A DNA stretch of 51,701 nt from positions 1 to 51,701 of the forward strand of contig URAZ01000024.1 of assembly GCA_900545925.1 (NCBI GenBank). The letters run 5' to 3'. Below the pieces are notes generated by a model. That model worked only from the letters and a program-made list of their open reading frames with translations, was not told where the DNA came from and made no database searches. Of this stretch, positions 15,997 to 24,161 are shown in pieces. Positions within the stretch are counted from its first letter, which is position 1; the number at the start of each line of letters is the position of its first letter. The position numbers were made by a program, and so were the translations under genes. Source of the stretch: an uncultured Eubacteriales bacterium. Its GTDB lineage: Bacteria > Bacillota > Clostridia > Oscillospirales > Oscillospiraceae.

Positions 15997-17337
15997 ATGC
16001 AGGGACATGTATCGATATTAAGCGTCAGCCCGGACGCAGCTGCAATGATTGCTTCCGGCGGACGGATCTCCACGATGGATGGCACGGCAGATGAAATCTA
16101 TGCGAATTCGCTGTCTGCCGGGCAGGAAAAGAATGAAAAGCTGATCGGCAAGGTACTCTCCTCCGGACATACGTCAGTACTGGAACATTGTTATGTAAAC
16201 TTATCGTTTGAAAACGTCTCCGTTTTGGCCGAGCAATTTCTGATCGAGTTCCGGCTGGCCTCGTTTACGGTCAAATCGCGGCGGTATGTTGATTTTTCCA
16301 AGGCCGGATATGTATCGTCCGTTTTCACTGACAATGTGCAGAAGGCTATATTTGAAAGAACGGTCGAATCACTTTTTGGCACTTATGATGTGTTGGAAGC
16401 TGCAGGCGTTCCCAAGGAGGATGCGCGCTTCGTGCTGCCGTACTGCTTTTGCAGTAATTTCTTCTGTTCCATGAATGCGCGGGAACTGGTGCATGTGATG
16501 AACGAACTTGCTTACGGACGTGGCAGCCGCATTCCGGAACTGCGTGCGCTGGGTGAGAGCCTGTTTGCACAGTGTGAGCAGCAGATACCATTTTTGGCCG
16601 TGCGAAAGCCGGAGGCCTATCGTCAGTCGGACGCGTTTTGTCTGCGGCAGGTACAGCTGCTCACGTCGAAAGCGCCTGTTACAGTCCTTGCCGCGCCGCA
16701 GGATGCAGAAGGGCTGATCTGTGGCGCGTATCAGCTTGCACGCGGCAATGTGCCGCAGCCGCTGACAAAACCAGAACAGACGGTACTGCTGAAAGCGCTT
16801 CTGGCCCAGCCGAGAAAACGGGAACTGGAGCAGGCCAGCTATACGCTGCTGTTTGGCGGATTGTCACTTGCAGCGCTCACGCATCTGACACGCCACCGGA
16901 TGCAGGCGCTCTGTGCACCGAATCTGTTGAAATCGGCGCGTTATGACCGCTACGTTCTGCCGGAAAGCGTCCAGCAGACTGGACTGGAGGCGAAGTACCG
17001 CGAAGCATTCCGGCAGGCTGGCGAAGCTGCTGTACAGCTTCGCGCTGCAGGAGCGGGGGAGGATGTGCTGTCCTACCTGCTGCTCAGCGGCCAGACAGTT
17101 CCCGTGCTGACGACTATGAACGCCGGAGAACTATATGTCTTTTTCCGCCTGCGCTGCTGCAATCGCGCCCAGTGGGAGATCCGCGACGCAGCCTGCGCCG
17201 CACTTGCGGCGCTGCGGAAAACATCGCCTCTGCTCTTCAGCCTCTATGGCCCGAGTTGCTTCGTTTCTGGGAAGTGCCCGGAGGGAAGAATGACCTGCGG
17301 AAGACAAGCTGAAATCCAGAGAAAATTCAGCGAATAA
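15997..17337 (+). CDS. Tandem-domain FAD-dependent thymidylate synthase (ThyX-like)
   Basis: A 446-residue protein made of two ThyX-like halves, about twice the usual ThyX length (about 220). The first half has 'GHTSVLEHCYV' and residues 84-97 'EFRLASFTVKSRRY', which corresponds to the ThyX signature RHR-x2-S-x4-S-x-R but with Glu-Phe in place of the first Arg-His. The second half has 'LTHLTRHRMQALCAPNLL' near residue 299: the RHR is intact but both serines are gone. 'ARYDRYVLPESV' and 'MNAGELYVFFRLRCCNRAQWEIR' match the rest of ThyX. It may still make dTMP with FAD and methylene-tetrahydrofolate through a composite site, or have another function. GAGGAG precedes the ATG. Confidence 0.8.
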   Translation: MQGHVSILSVSPDAAAMIASGGRISTMDGTADEIYANSLSAGQEKNEKLIGKVLSSGHTSVLEHCYVNLSFENVSVLAEQFLIEFRLASFTVKSRRYVDFSKAGYVSSVFTDNVQKAIFERTVESLFGTYDVLEAAGVPKEDARFVLPYCFCSNFFCSMNARELVHVMNELAYGRGSRIPELRALGESLFAQCEQQIPFLAVRKPEAYRQSDAFCLRQVQLLTSKAPVTVLAAPQDAEGLICGAYQLARGNVPQPLTKPEQTVLLKALLAQPRKRELEQASYTLLFGGLSLAALTHLTRHRMQALCAPNLLKSARYDRYVLPESVQQTGLEAKYREAFRQAGEAAVQLRAAGAGEDVLSYLLLSGQTVPVLTTMNAGELYVFFRLRCCNRAQWEIRDAACAALAALRKTSPLLFSLYGPSCFVSGKCPEGRMTCGRQAEIQRKFSE

Positions 17338-17341
17338 GCAG

Positions 17342-17380
17342 CACCCCCTGAACGCCTGTTGTAGAAGCGTTCAGGGGGTG
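17342..17380. terminator. Bidirectional terminator between convergent genes
   Basis: CACCCCCTGAACGC (17342-17355) and GCGTTCAGGGGGTG (17367-17380) form a perfect 14-base stem with a T-rich tail on the plus side. It separates the ThyX-like gene from the minus-strand DUF3783 gene. Confidence 0.85.
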
Positions 17381-17382
17381 TT

Positions 17383-17751
17383 TCAATTTTTGTGCATTGC
17401 TTCATGCTCTTTTTGCAGTTCCTCGTGCAGTTCGAGCATGTTCCAGCCCTTGTTTTCGTCCGTCAAGACAGCTTTCAGGGCAACTGGGGGAAGTTTTGCG
17501 ACCCGCATGGCCTGCAAAAATAGATTCAGCCGCGCATCCGTAAAATGCGCGAAAACGAGCAGTTCGCCAGGAAAATCCTCGCCATCATAAAAGCTATCAA
17601 AGCTGTCAAGATCGCCCGTCAGAGAACCGACGGCATTCAGATATTCCCACTTTTCCACGATGCGCACTTTCACGCCCAGTTGCATTGCAGACATGCGCAG
17701 CTTGGCAAGCTTTTTGGCAGGGAAGTGGACAGCCAGAATGACCGGCATCAT
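17383..17751 (-). CDS. DUF3783 domain protein
   Basis: A protein of about 122 residues from ATG 17751, which overlaps the stop of the O-antigen-ligase-like gene as ATGA. It begins 'MMPVILAVHFPAKKLAKLRM' and contains 'GELLVFAHFTDARLNLFLQAMR', which fits the DUF3783 family of small proteins in Clostridia. A C-terminal segment is rich in Glu and His. No catalytic motif is visible and the function is unknown. The coupling to the membrane polymerase gene suggests shared expression only. Confidence 0.75.
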   Translation of the reverse strand: MMPVILAVHFPAKKLAKLRMSAMQLGVKVRIVEKWEYLNAVGSLTGDLDSFDSFYDGEDFPGELLVFAHFTDARLNLFLQAMRVAKLPPVALKAVLTDENKGWNMLELHEELQKEHEAMHKN

Positions 17752-19343
17752 GCGCGCACCTCCTGTGTGCTTTCCCGCAGGAAGCCTGCCCACATCAAAA
17801 GCCCAGCCAGCGACCAGAAATAGGCCATCATATACGGTTCTTCAAAAATGTTTTCAAATCCGCAGTGAACCAACACGCCGCACAGTCCAGCGAAAATCCC
17901 CGCACACAGTGGAAACAGACGGGACAGCCCCTGCCTTTTTTGCTGCGCTGTGCGGTAGAGCGCGCGGCAGCCGTTTGCGAGGAAGCTGAGGACGGTAATC
18001 AGGAACGCGGAAAGGCCCGTATAGCCCATTTCGATCATAAGCTTGAGATAGTAGTTATCGACATAGAAATATTCCTGATGGTCAATGACCTGATTCTGCA
18101 TGGCGACGGCTCCGCCAAACATCCCGAGGCCTACGCCGGTTGCTTTCCCACGCTGTTCCAGAAGCGTCATGGCCACAAGCTTGCGGCCTGCGCGGCCACC
18201 GGAGGTGTTGGCCTCCGCAAAATCAGCTGTGAACAGGAAGCCGATGCGGCTGCGTACAAACGGAAGCGTACACGCGACGCATCCCGCTGCAATCAGCAGC
18301 ACCAGCAGCCGCCGGTCAACCAGCAGCACAAAGATCACAATGGCAATCGCCAGCGCCATCCAAGCGCCGCGCGACATCGTAAACAGGCAGCCAAAGCACA
18401 TGCAGAATGCACAGAGCCACGCAAGCACCTGTAATCTGCGGTTTTTTGTGTAATAGGCAAGTCCTGCCGCCATCGGTGCAAACATCGTCATGAAATCGCC
18501 CATGATATTGGGGCTTCCGAAGATCGAGTAAACACGCGTGCGCACAGAGGATTCCGAGTGCGTCATCCAGCTGGACGGGATGGGAACAGCGGCGATATAC
18601 TGATAAATTCCGTGCAGCGCAATGACCGCCGCCAGAATGACCAGCGCCAGATATATCCGCATGAAATCCCGGTCGTTGTGCACCAGCCGCGTGATGAGGA
18701 AGAACCAGAGCATATACTGCACAGTCGCGCGGAAGCCGGAAATCTGGACAGAGTAATACGGCGTGACGACATTCATGAGAGCGAAACAGGCCGTGATAAA
18801 CAGGCAGACCGGCAGGTCGAGCGGATTGCAGCCTGTTTTCAGCGGTGTTTTGCGCCCGAGACGCTCATAAATGACATAACCCAGCGCGAGCAGCATCAGG
18901 CATTCGTCCCAGCACGACGACAGAACCGGTACAGCCAGAAGATCGCGCAGCACATAGTCGATCACGACATACATGGAGAGCGCGAATAAGATCACGCCAT
19001 GCAGCCCGTCGGAGAACAGCCAGGAAAACAGGCGGCTATTCTGTCCGCAGTGCACGAAAAAGCGCCAGATGCGGCACAGAATCGAATCATCCAGACAGTC
19101 CTTCAGCCCGTGCCGCGCGGCAAGCCGCGCGTTCAGCCGCGCAAAGCGCTTCGCACTCCGACTATCACGCGTCGGTGCGTCAGACGCGGACAGCCGCCGG
19201 AGAAGCCATGCGCGCGTTCTGCTCGTATGCCAAGTACGGCCCAGCCACGCGAAGACCTTGCTTGAATGCACCATCGCCGAAAACCAGCCGCCGATGGCGA
19301 GCAGTGCCCGCCACAGAAGGCTTGAAGACAGCATATCAGCCAT
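17748..19343 (-). CDS. O-antigen ligase / polymerase-like membrane protein
   Basis: A 531-residue polytopic membrane protein with many hydrophobic segments and a large extracytoplasmic loop. 'IFGSPNIMGDFMTMFAPM' and 'LFTMSRGAWMALAIAIVIF' are signatures of the Wzy/WaaL O-antigen ligase family, including 'MSRGAW' and the later 'DNYYLKLMIEMGYTGLSAF'. In Gram-positive cells such proteins polymerize or transfer surface glycans. The N-terminal 100 residues are charged and unlike the family core. It starts within the DUF4330 gene (8-base overlap), and the CsaB fusion gene diverges nearby, so cell-wall polymer assembly is the likely setting. Confidence 0.88.
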   Translation of the reverse strand: MADMLSSSLLWRALLAIGGWFSAMVHSSKVFAWLGRTWHTSRTRAWLLRRLSASDAPTRDSRSAKRFARLNARLAARHGLKDCLDDSILCRIWRFFVHCGQNSRLFSWLFSDGLHGVILFALSMYVVIDYVLRDLLAVPVLSSCWDECLMLLALGYVIYERLGRKTPLKTGCNPLDLPVCLFITACFALMNVVTPYYSVQISGFRATVQYMLWFFLITRLVHNDRDFMRIYLALVILAAVIALHGIYQYIAAVPIPSSWMTHSESSVRTRVYSIFGSPNIMGDFMTMFAPMAAGLAYYTKNRRLQVLAWLCAFCMCFGCLFTMSRGAWMALAIAIVIFVLLVDRRLLVLLIAAGCVACTLPFVRSRIGFLFTADFAEANTSGGRAGRKLVAMTLLEQRGKATGVGLGMFGGAVAMQNQVIDHQEYFYVDNYYLKLMIEMGYTGLSAFLITVLSFLANGCRALYRTAQQKRQGLSRLFPLCAGIFAGLCGVLVHCGFENIFEEPYMMAYFWSLAGLLMWAGFLRESTQEVRA

Positions 19344-19800
19344 CGGTGACCTCCAGTGCGGAGATCAGACCGGTCAGTTCAAACTCACTTGTTTTAAGAA
19401 TGTATTCATACCCGACCCGAACCTCCTGCGGCCCGACCTTGTAGACGTTGCCGGTAAACGATGCGCTTGCCTCGACGGTAATATACAGGCGAACGTGGTC
19501 AAAGTCGTTTGCATATACCTCTGTCTGCACGTCCGTAATGACGGCATCAATCAATTTGGAGTCATTCACAAGCGACTTCTGCGTCTGTGTTTTTGCATAT
19601 TCCGCGATATCGGCGGGAACATCCTCAAATTCTACGGTATAAACGGCCTTCTTGTCCGCTCCAGTCACAGCAGCCGCGGCCTTTTTGCCGCCGAGTTTCC
19701 AGACGACTGCCGCCAGAACCGCGACGATCAGCAGCACGACCAGCAGGTCGATCAGATTGACCTTGCCGAACAGACGGCCTTTTTCATCGATCAGTTTCAT
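19336..19800 (-). CDS. DUF4330 domain membrane-anchored protein
   Basis: A 154-residue protein starting 'MKLIDEKGRLFGKVNLIDLL', the hallmark of DUF4330, followed by one transmembrane segment ('LLVVLLIVAVLAAVVW') and an extracytoplasmic domain of about 120 residues. ATG 19800 follows GGGAGG. It is the first gene of a three-gene minus-strand operon with the ligase-like and DUF3783 genes. Family members commonly sit beside polysaccharide export or polymerization genes. Function unknown. Confidence 0.85.
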   Translation of the reverse strand: MKLIDEKGRLFGKVNLIDLLVVLLIVAVLAAVVWKLGGKKAAAAVTGADKKAVYTVEFEDVPADIAEYAKTQTQKSLVNDSKLIDAVITDVQTEVYANDFDHVRLYITVEASASFTGNVYKVGPQEVRVGYEYILKTSEFELTGLISALEVTDG

Positions 19801-19825
19801 GTAGTACCTCCCAAAGAGTTTGCAG

Positions 19826-19868
19826 TTGATTTGCCTCGTTGAATCAAGTATAATAAACAATGATTCAA
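19826..19868 (+). promoter_or_regulatory. Promoter with an inverted repeat around the -10 box
   Basis: TTGATT (19826-19831), 17 bases, TATAAT (19849-19854) face the glycosyltransferase-CsaB gene. TTGAATCA (19839-19846) and TGATTCAA (19861-19868) form perfect 8-base arms on either side of the -10 box, a good layout for a repressor operator. Confidence 0.6.
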
Positions 19869-19940
19869 GAAACATTCCAGCCTATTCTACAGTATCTTAC
19901 CGCAAGAAACAAGTGGTAATTCAAAAATGAGGATTCCGGT

Positions 19941-22151
19941 ATGAAGGTATTGCATTTGATCTCCGGCGGTGACGTCGGCGGTGCCAAAACGCATGTGCTG
20001 TCTTTGCTGCACGGTCTTGGAAAAACGGAACAGGTGCGTCTTGTCTGCTTCCGCGAGGGAGAGTTTGCTGAGGATGCGCGAAAACTCGGCATTGATACAG
20101 TCGTCATGGAGACGTCTGTGCGAACGGCTATCGGTCGTCTGGTGCAGATGATTCGCGCCGAGGGCTTTCAGATCGTTCACTGCCACGGCGCGCGTGCCAA
20201 CCTGACCGGCGCCGTTCTGCGCCGAAAAATTCAGGTTCCCATCGTCACAACGGTTCACTCTGACTACCGGCTCGACTATTTGGGCCGGCCGCTGCACCGG
20301 CTGACCTACGGCACGATCAACACCGTCGCGCTGCGTATGTTCGACTACCACATCGGCGTGTCCGACGCCATGGCGCAGCTGCTCATTTCACGCGGCTTCG
20401 ACCCGCAGACGATGTTTGCGATCTACAACGGCATCGATTTTTCTCCTGTTGTGCCGAAGCTGGACAGGCAGGCGTATCTGCGCTCTGTCGGCATGGAGAC
20501 GGCGGAGAATACCGTCGTGTTCGGCATCGCCGCCCGGCTCGACCCGGTCAAGGATGTGGGGACGCTCATCCGCGGCTTTTCCATCGCCGTAAAGACCCAT
20601 CCCAATATCCGCCTGCTCATCGCGGGCGACGGTGAGCAGCGCCAGACGCTGGAAAAGCTGGCCGCCGACACCTGCCCGCCCGGCAGCGTCGTGTTTGCGG
20701 GTTGGGTCACGGATATGGACAGCTTCTATCACGCGCTGGACGTCAACACGCTGACATCTCTCTCCGAGACCTTCCCGTATGCCATTACGGAGGGCGCGCG
20801 CATGCGCTGCGCGACGATCGCGTCTAATGTCGGCGGCATCCCGTATATCATCGAGCATGGCGTGACGGGTCTGCTGTTTGAGCCACAGAACGCGGAAGCG
20901 CTCGGCGGCTGCATAGCGCGGCTGGCTGAATCTGCGGCCATGCGCGCGCAGCTCGGCGAGAACCTGTATGAAAAGGCCTCGCGCGAGTTTTCCATCAGTG
21001 CGACCGTCGGCAAGCAGGTCGAGATCTACCAGACCATCCTGCGCCGCACGGCTATGCCGAAGAAAAAGAAATACGGTGTTCTGATCTGCGGCGCCTACGG
21101 CAAGGGCAACGCGGGCGATGACGCGATCTTAAAGGCGATCCTTGCCCAGATGAAGGCCATTGACCGCGATATGCCGGTCTACGTCATGTCGCACGATCCC
21201 GCCGAGACGCGCCTGCGGTATCATGTCGGCTCTGTGCATGTGTTTGACCCCTTTCGATTTTGGCCGCTCATGCGAAGATGCAGACTGTTTATTTCCGGCG
21301 GCGGAAGCCTCATTCAGAACGAGACGAGTACACGTTCCTTAAATTATTACCTCACGACCATCCGTATGGCGCATGCCGCAGGCTGCCGCGTCATGATGTA
21401 CGGCTGCGGCATTGGTCCCGTCAGCGGGGAGGGCAGCCGCCGGTATACTTCGCGCATCCTCAACCGCTGTGTGGACAAAATCACACTCCGAGAGGATCTT
21501 TCACGAAAGGAACTTTCCGATATGGGCGTGATGCAGCCGGATATTTCCGTCACGGCAGACCCGGCGCTGCTGCTGCAGCCTGCCTCCACCGGCGCGGTGG
21601 ACAGCTATTTCCTGAGCAATGACCTCGACCCGAACGGGAACTATGCCATGTTTGTCCTGCGCCCGTGGAAGAACCTTTCTGAGCACTTGCAGGCGATTGT
21701 GGATGCTGCAATTTATGTCAATCAAACGCACGGACTGACGCCGGTTTTCGTCGCGCTGGAGCCGACGCGCGATCTGGAGATCAACCGGCAGGCCGCAGGT
21801 ATGCTGCCGTTCCGGTCGTTTGTCCTGCCAGCCCCGCGCGACGAGCAGCTGACTATTGGCATGATGCAGAAAATGCGTGTGATTGTCTCCATGCGGCTGC
21901 ACGCGCTGATCTTCGCCTCGTCTGTCGGCGCGCCGCTGGCCGCAATTTCCTACGATCCGAAGGTCACCGGCTTCATGGCCTATCTCGGCCAGAAGCACTG
22001 CATGGAGTTGGCCGACGTGACAAAAGACAGCCTGTGTGCCCTGATCGATGACGCCATGCAGACGGCGCAGCCGTATTCGACCGACCGTCTGCGCCGCCTT
22101 GCGGCGGAAAATGAAGAAGCGGCGCGCGTGCTGTTGGAGGAATCCTTATGA
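19941..22151 (+). CDS. csaB: Glycosyltransferase family 4 fused to polysaccharide pyruvyl transferase CsaB
   Basis: A 736-residue two-domain protein. Residues 1-370 are a GT-B glycosyltransferase: 'HLISGGDVGGAKTHV' at the donor loop, 'IGVSDAM', and the retaining E-x7-E region in 'LSETFPYAITEGARM'. Residues of about 375-736 are a CsaB pyruvyl transferase: 'CGAYGKGNAGDDAIL', 'FISGGGSLIQNETST', 'YGCGIGPV' and 'SMRLHALIFASS'. CsaB adds pyruvate ketals to the secondary wall polymer, creating the ligand for SLH domains. Two SLH proteins occur in this window (24162-25361 and 44676-45890). The linker lies near residue 371, without an internal ribosome binding site, so it is a true fusion. The next gene overlaps by 4 bases. 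Confidence 0.9.
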   Translation: MKVLHLISGGDVGGAKTHVLSLLHGLGKTEQVRLVCFREGEFAEDARKLGIDTVVMETSVRTAIGRLVQMIRAEGFQIVHCHGARANLTGAVLRRKIQVPIVTTVHSDYRLDYLGRPLHRLTYGTINTVALRMFDYHIGVSDAMAQLLISRGFDPQTMFAIYNGIDFSPVVPKLDRQAYLRSVGMETAENTVVFGIAARLDPVKDVGTLIRGFSIAVKTHPNIRLLIAGDGEQRQTLEKLAADTCPPGSVVFAGWVTDMDSFYHALDVNTLTSLSETFPYAITEGARMRCATIASNVGGIPYIIEHGVTGLLFEPQNAEALGGCIARLAESAAMRAQLGENLYEKASREFSISATVGKQVEIYQTILRRTAMPKKKKYGVLICGAYGKGNAGDDAILKAILAQMKAIDRDMPVYVMSHDPAETRLRYHVGSVHVFDPFRFWPLMRRCRLFISGGGSLIQNETSTRSLNYYLTTIRMAHAAGCRVMMYGCGIGPVSGEGSRRYTSRILNRCVDKITLREDLSRKELSDMGVMQPDISVTADPALLLQPASTGAVDSYFLSNDLDPNGNYAMFVLRPWKNLSEHLQAIVDAAIYVNQTHGLTPVFVALEPTRDLEINRQAAGMLPFRSFVLPAPRDEQLTIGMMQKMRVIVSMRLHALIFASSVGAPLAAISYDPKVTGFMAYLGQKHCMELADVTKDSLCALIDDAMQTAQPYSTDRLRRLAAENEEAARVLLEESL

Positions 22152-23296
22152 GAAAAATCGTTTGTCTGGCCACATCCCCGTGGTATCCCATCCCGACACG
22201 CAAGCAGCAGGTGATGAGCCGCATCCCGGACGCGGAGATCCTCTATTTTGACCCGTCTATCACCTATATTGCCCCCATGAAGGACAAAGCCGCGCAGTCG
22301 GGGCTGACAAATTATAAAAAAGCGGGTATCCACCCACGGGAGAACATCACGGTGTATGCTCTGCCGCCGGTTCTGCCGTTCTTTTATAAATTCCGCTGGA
22401 TAAACAAACTGAACCAGCAGAAAATCGCCCGTTTCGTCTGCGAGAAAATGCGGGAGCACGGATTTGAGGACGCTGTATTGTGGGTCTATTCGCCCGTCAC
22501 AGCCGACCTTGTCGATCTGGTTCCGCATAAGGCGCTGGTCTACGACTGTGTAGACCGACATTCAGCCTACGGCGGACTGATGAATCCGGCACTCGTTGAT
22601 GCGATGGAACTGGAACTTGCGAAGAAAGCCGATCATGTGTTTGCAACAGCCGACGCACTGGCTGAGCGGCTGCACACGGTGCAGCCCAATACGGATATGA
22701 TCCCGAACGGCGCGAATTTTGAGCGCTTTGTGCAGGCATCGCAGCAGCAGCCGGTGCCGGAAGATATGCAGCGTATTCCACACCCGATTTTCGGTTTTGT
22801 CGGCGCGCTGCAAAGCTGCATTGAGTATGATTATCTCGAAGCGGCGGCAAAGACCCGACCAGATTGGAGTTTTGTCCTGATCGGCAAAGAAAAGCCCGGC
22901 ATTGATTTGTCTGTACTTCATTCCATGCCGAACGTGCATTTTCTTGGCCTTAAGCCGAACGAACAGCTGCCGCAGTATCTGGCACATTTTGACGCCTGCC
23001 TGAATTTGTTCGCAAAAAGCGATCTCAGCAAGGATGTCAGCCCGTTGAAATTCTATGAGTATCTGGCCACGGGCCGCCCAATCGTCTCAACGAAGCAGCC
23101 AGATCAGATTCTCCAATACGCACCGCTTATTGAGATCGCCGACAGTCCGGAGGAATTTATCACTGCCTGCGAACAATCGCGTTCCGACACAACGCCGGAA
23201 CGGACATCTGCCCGCATCGAGGCAGGCCGCGCCTGTTCGTGGGACAGCCGTGTATCACAGATGTGCGGCATTCTGGAAGGGCAGGGGGTTCTATGA
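22148..23296 (+). CDS. Glycosyltransferase (TuaH-like, GT4 fold)
   Basis: A 382-residue protein of the TuaH-like glycosyltransferase group. It starts 'IVCLATSPWYPIPTRKQQVM', has 'VYDCVDRHSAY' in the N-terminal domain and 'FGFVGALQSCIEYDYL' plus 'SPLKFYEYLATGRPIVST' in the nucleotide-sugar domain (the Glu-rich donor motif). The ATG overlaps the previous stop (ATGA), and the pcp start overlaps its own stop. It probably adds sugars to the same wall polymer that CsaB modifies; the donor and acceptor cannot be read from sequence. Confidence 0.85.
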   Translation: MRKIVCLATSPWYPIPTRKQQVMSRIPDAEILYFDPSITYIAPMKDKAAQSGLTNYKKAGIHPRENITVYALPPVLPFFYKFRWINKLNQQKIARFVCEKMREHGFEDAVLWVYSPVTADLVDLVPHKALVYDCVDRHSAYGGLMNPALVDAMELELAKKADHVFATADALAERLHTVQPNTDMIPNGANFERFVQASQQQPVPEDMQRIPHPIFGFVGALQSCIEYDYLEAAAKTRPDWSFVLIGKEKPGIDLSVLHSMPNVHFLGLKPNEQLPQYLAHFDACLNLFAKSDLSKDVSPLKFYEYLATGRPIVSTKQPDQILQYAPLIEIADSPEEFITACEQSRSDTTPERTSARIEAGRACSWDSRVSQMCGILEGQGVL

Positions 23297-23919
23297 AGAA
23301 AAAACTGCTGATCACCGGTTTTGATCCGTTCGGCGGAGAGTCGGTCAATCCTGCATTTGAGGCTGTGCGTCTGCTGCCGGACGAAATTGCTGGATTTAAG
23401 TTATGTAAACTTGAAATTCCAACCGAGTTTATCAGAAGCGGCGTGATCCTGAAAGGCGCGCTTCGCACGGAGCAGCCCGACACGGTTCTCTGCGTGGGAC
23501 AGGCCGGGGGACGCACGGCTGTCACGCCGGAGCGCGTGGCAATCAACCTGATGGACGCCCGTATCCCGGACAACACAGGCTATCAGCCGATCGATGAACC
23601 TATCGCACCAGATGGCCCAGCCGCGTACTTTTCTACGCTGCCTGTCAAAGCAATCGCAGAACGGATACAAAGCGCCGGTCTGCCGGCGGTAGTTTCCAAT
23701 ACCGCCGGTACATATGTGTGCAACAACCTCCTGTACACGCTGTTGCATACGGCGGCGCTCGAATATCCCGGTTTGCGCGGCGGCTTTCTCCATGTGCCCT
23801 ATGCCATAGAACAGCTTCCCGGTAAGCCGGGAGACACCTTTGGCATGAAACTGTGCGACATTGCCCGCGCTTTAACCTGTGCAGTTGAAGCGATTGCGGA
23901 GCATCTATTGGAACGCTGA
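23293..23919 (+). CDS. pcp: Pyroglutamyl-peptidase I
   Basis: A 208-residue C15 peptidase that removes N-terminal pyroglutamate from peptides in the cytoplasm. 'LLITGFDPFGGESVNPA' is the N-terminal signature. The catalytic triad is visible: Glu in 'PERVAINLMDARIPDN', Cys in 'SNTAGTYVCNNLLY' and His in 'GGFLHVPY'. ATG 23293 overlaps the upstream stop; the longer frame from 23239 lies inside the glycosyltransferase gene. A strong terminator follows. Its link to wall synthesis is only positional. Confidence 0.95.
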   Translation: MKKKLLITGFDPFGGESVNPAFEAVRLLPDEIAGFKLCKLEIPTEFIRSGVILKGALRTEQPDTVLCVGQAGGRTAVTPERVAINLMDARIPDNTGYQPIDEPIAPDGPAAYFSTLPVKAIAERIQSAGLPAVVSNTAGTYVCNNLLYTLLHTAALEYPGLRGGFLHVPYAIEQLPGKPGDTFGMKLCDIARALTCAVEAIAEHLLER

Positions 23920-23941
23920 AGTAATTGCTTGTGTTCCCGTT

Positions 23942-23988
23942 AAAACAGCGCGCATTCCCAAACAATATGGGATGCGCGCTGTTTTTTG
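23942..23988 (+). terminator. Strong intrinsic terminator after pcp
   Basis: A stem built on CAGCGCGCAT and ATGCGCGCTG with a TTTTTT tail. Its core recurs in the hairpin at 25383-25418, on the other side of the SLH gene. Confidence 0.9.
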
Positions 23989-24083
23989 CATTTCGCATAA
24001 ACTAGGTCTTGGACGATGCAGGAAGTTGACCGCAGCAGGCATTACTCGAATATGTGAATATTACAAAAAAATGAAAAAACTGC

Positions 24084-24112
24084 TTGCATATATATTATAT
24101 ATACTGTATAAT
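24084..24112 (+). promoter_or_regulatory. Promoter of the SLH protein gene
   Basis: TTGCAT (24084-24089), an AT-rich 17-base spacer and TATAAT (24107-24112), about 50 bases before ATG 24162. Confidence 0.85.
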
Positions 24113-24161
24113 ATCCACATTCCAGTGCTTAACAAAATTGCAACAGAAAGGATACGAGAGA

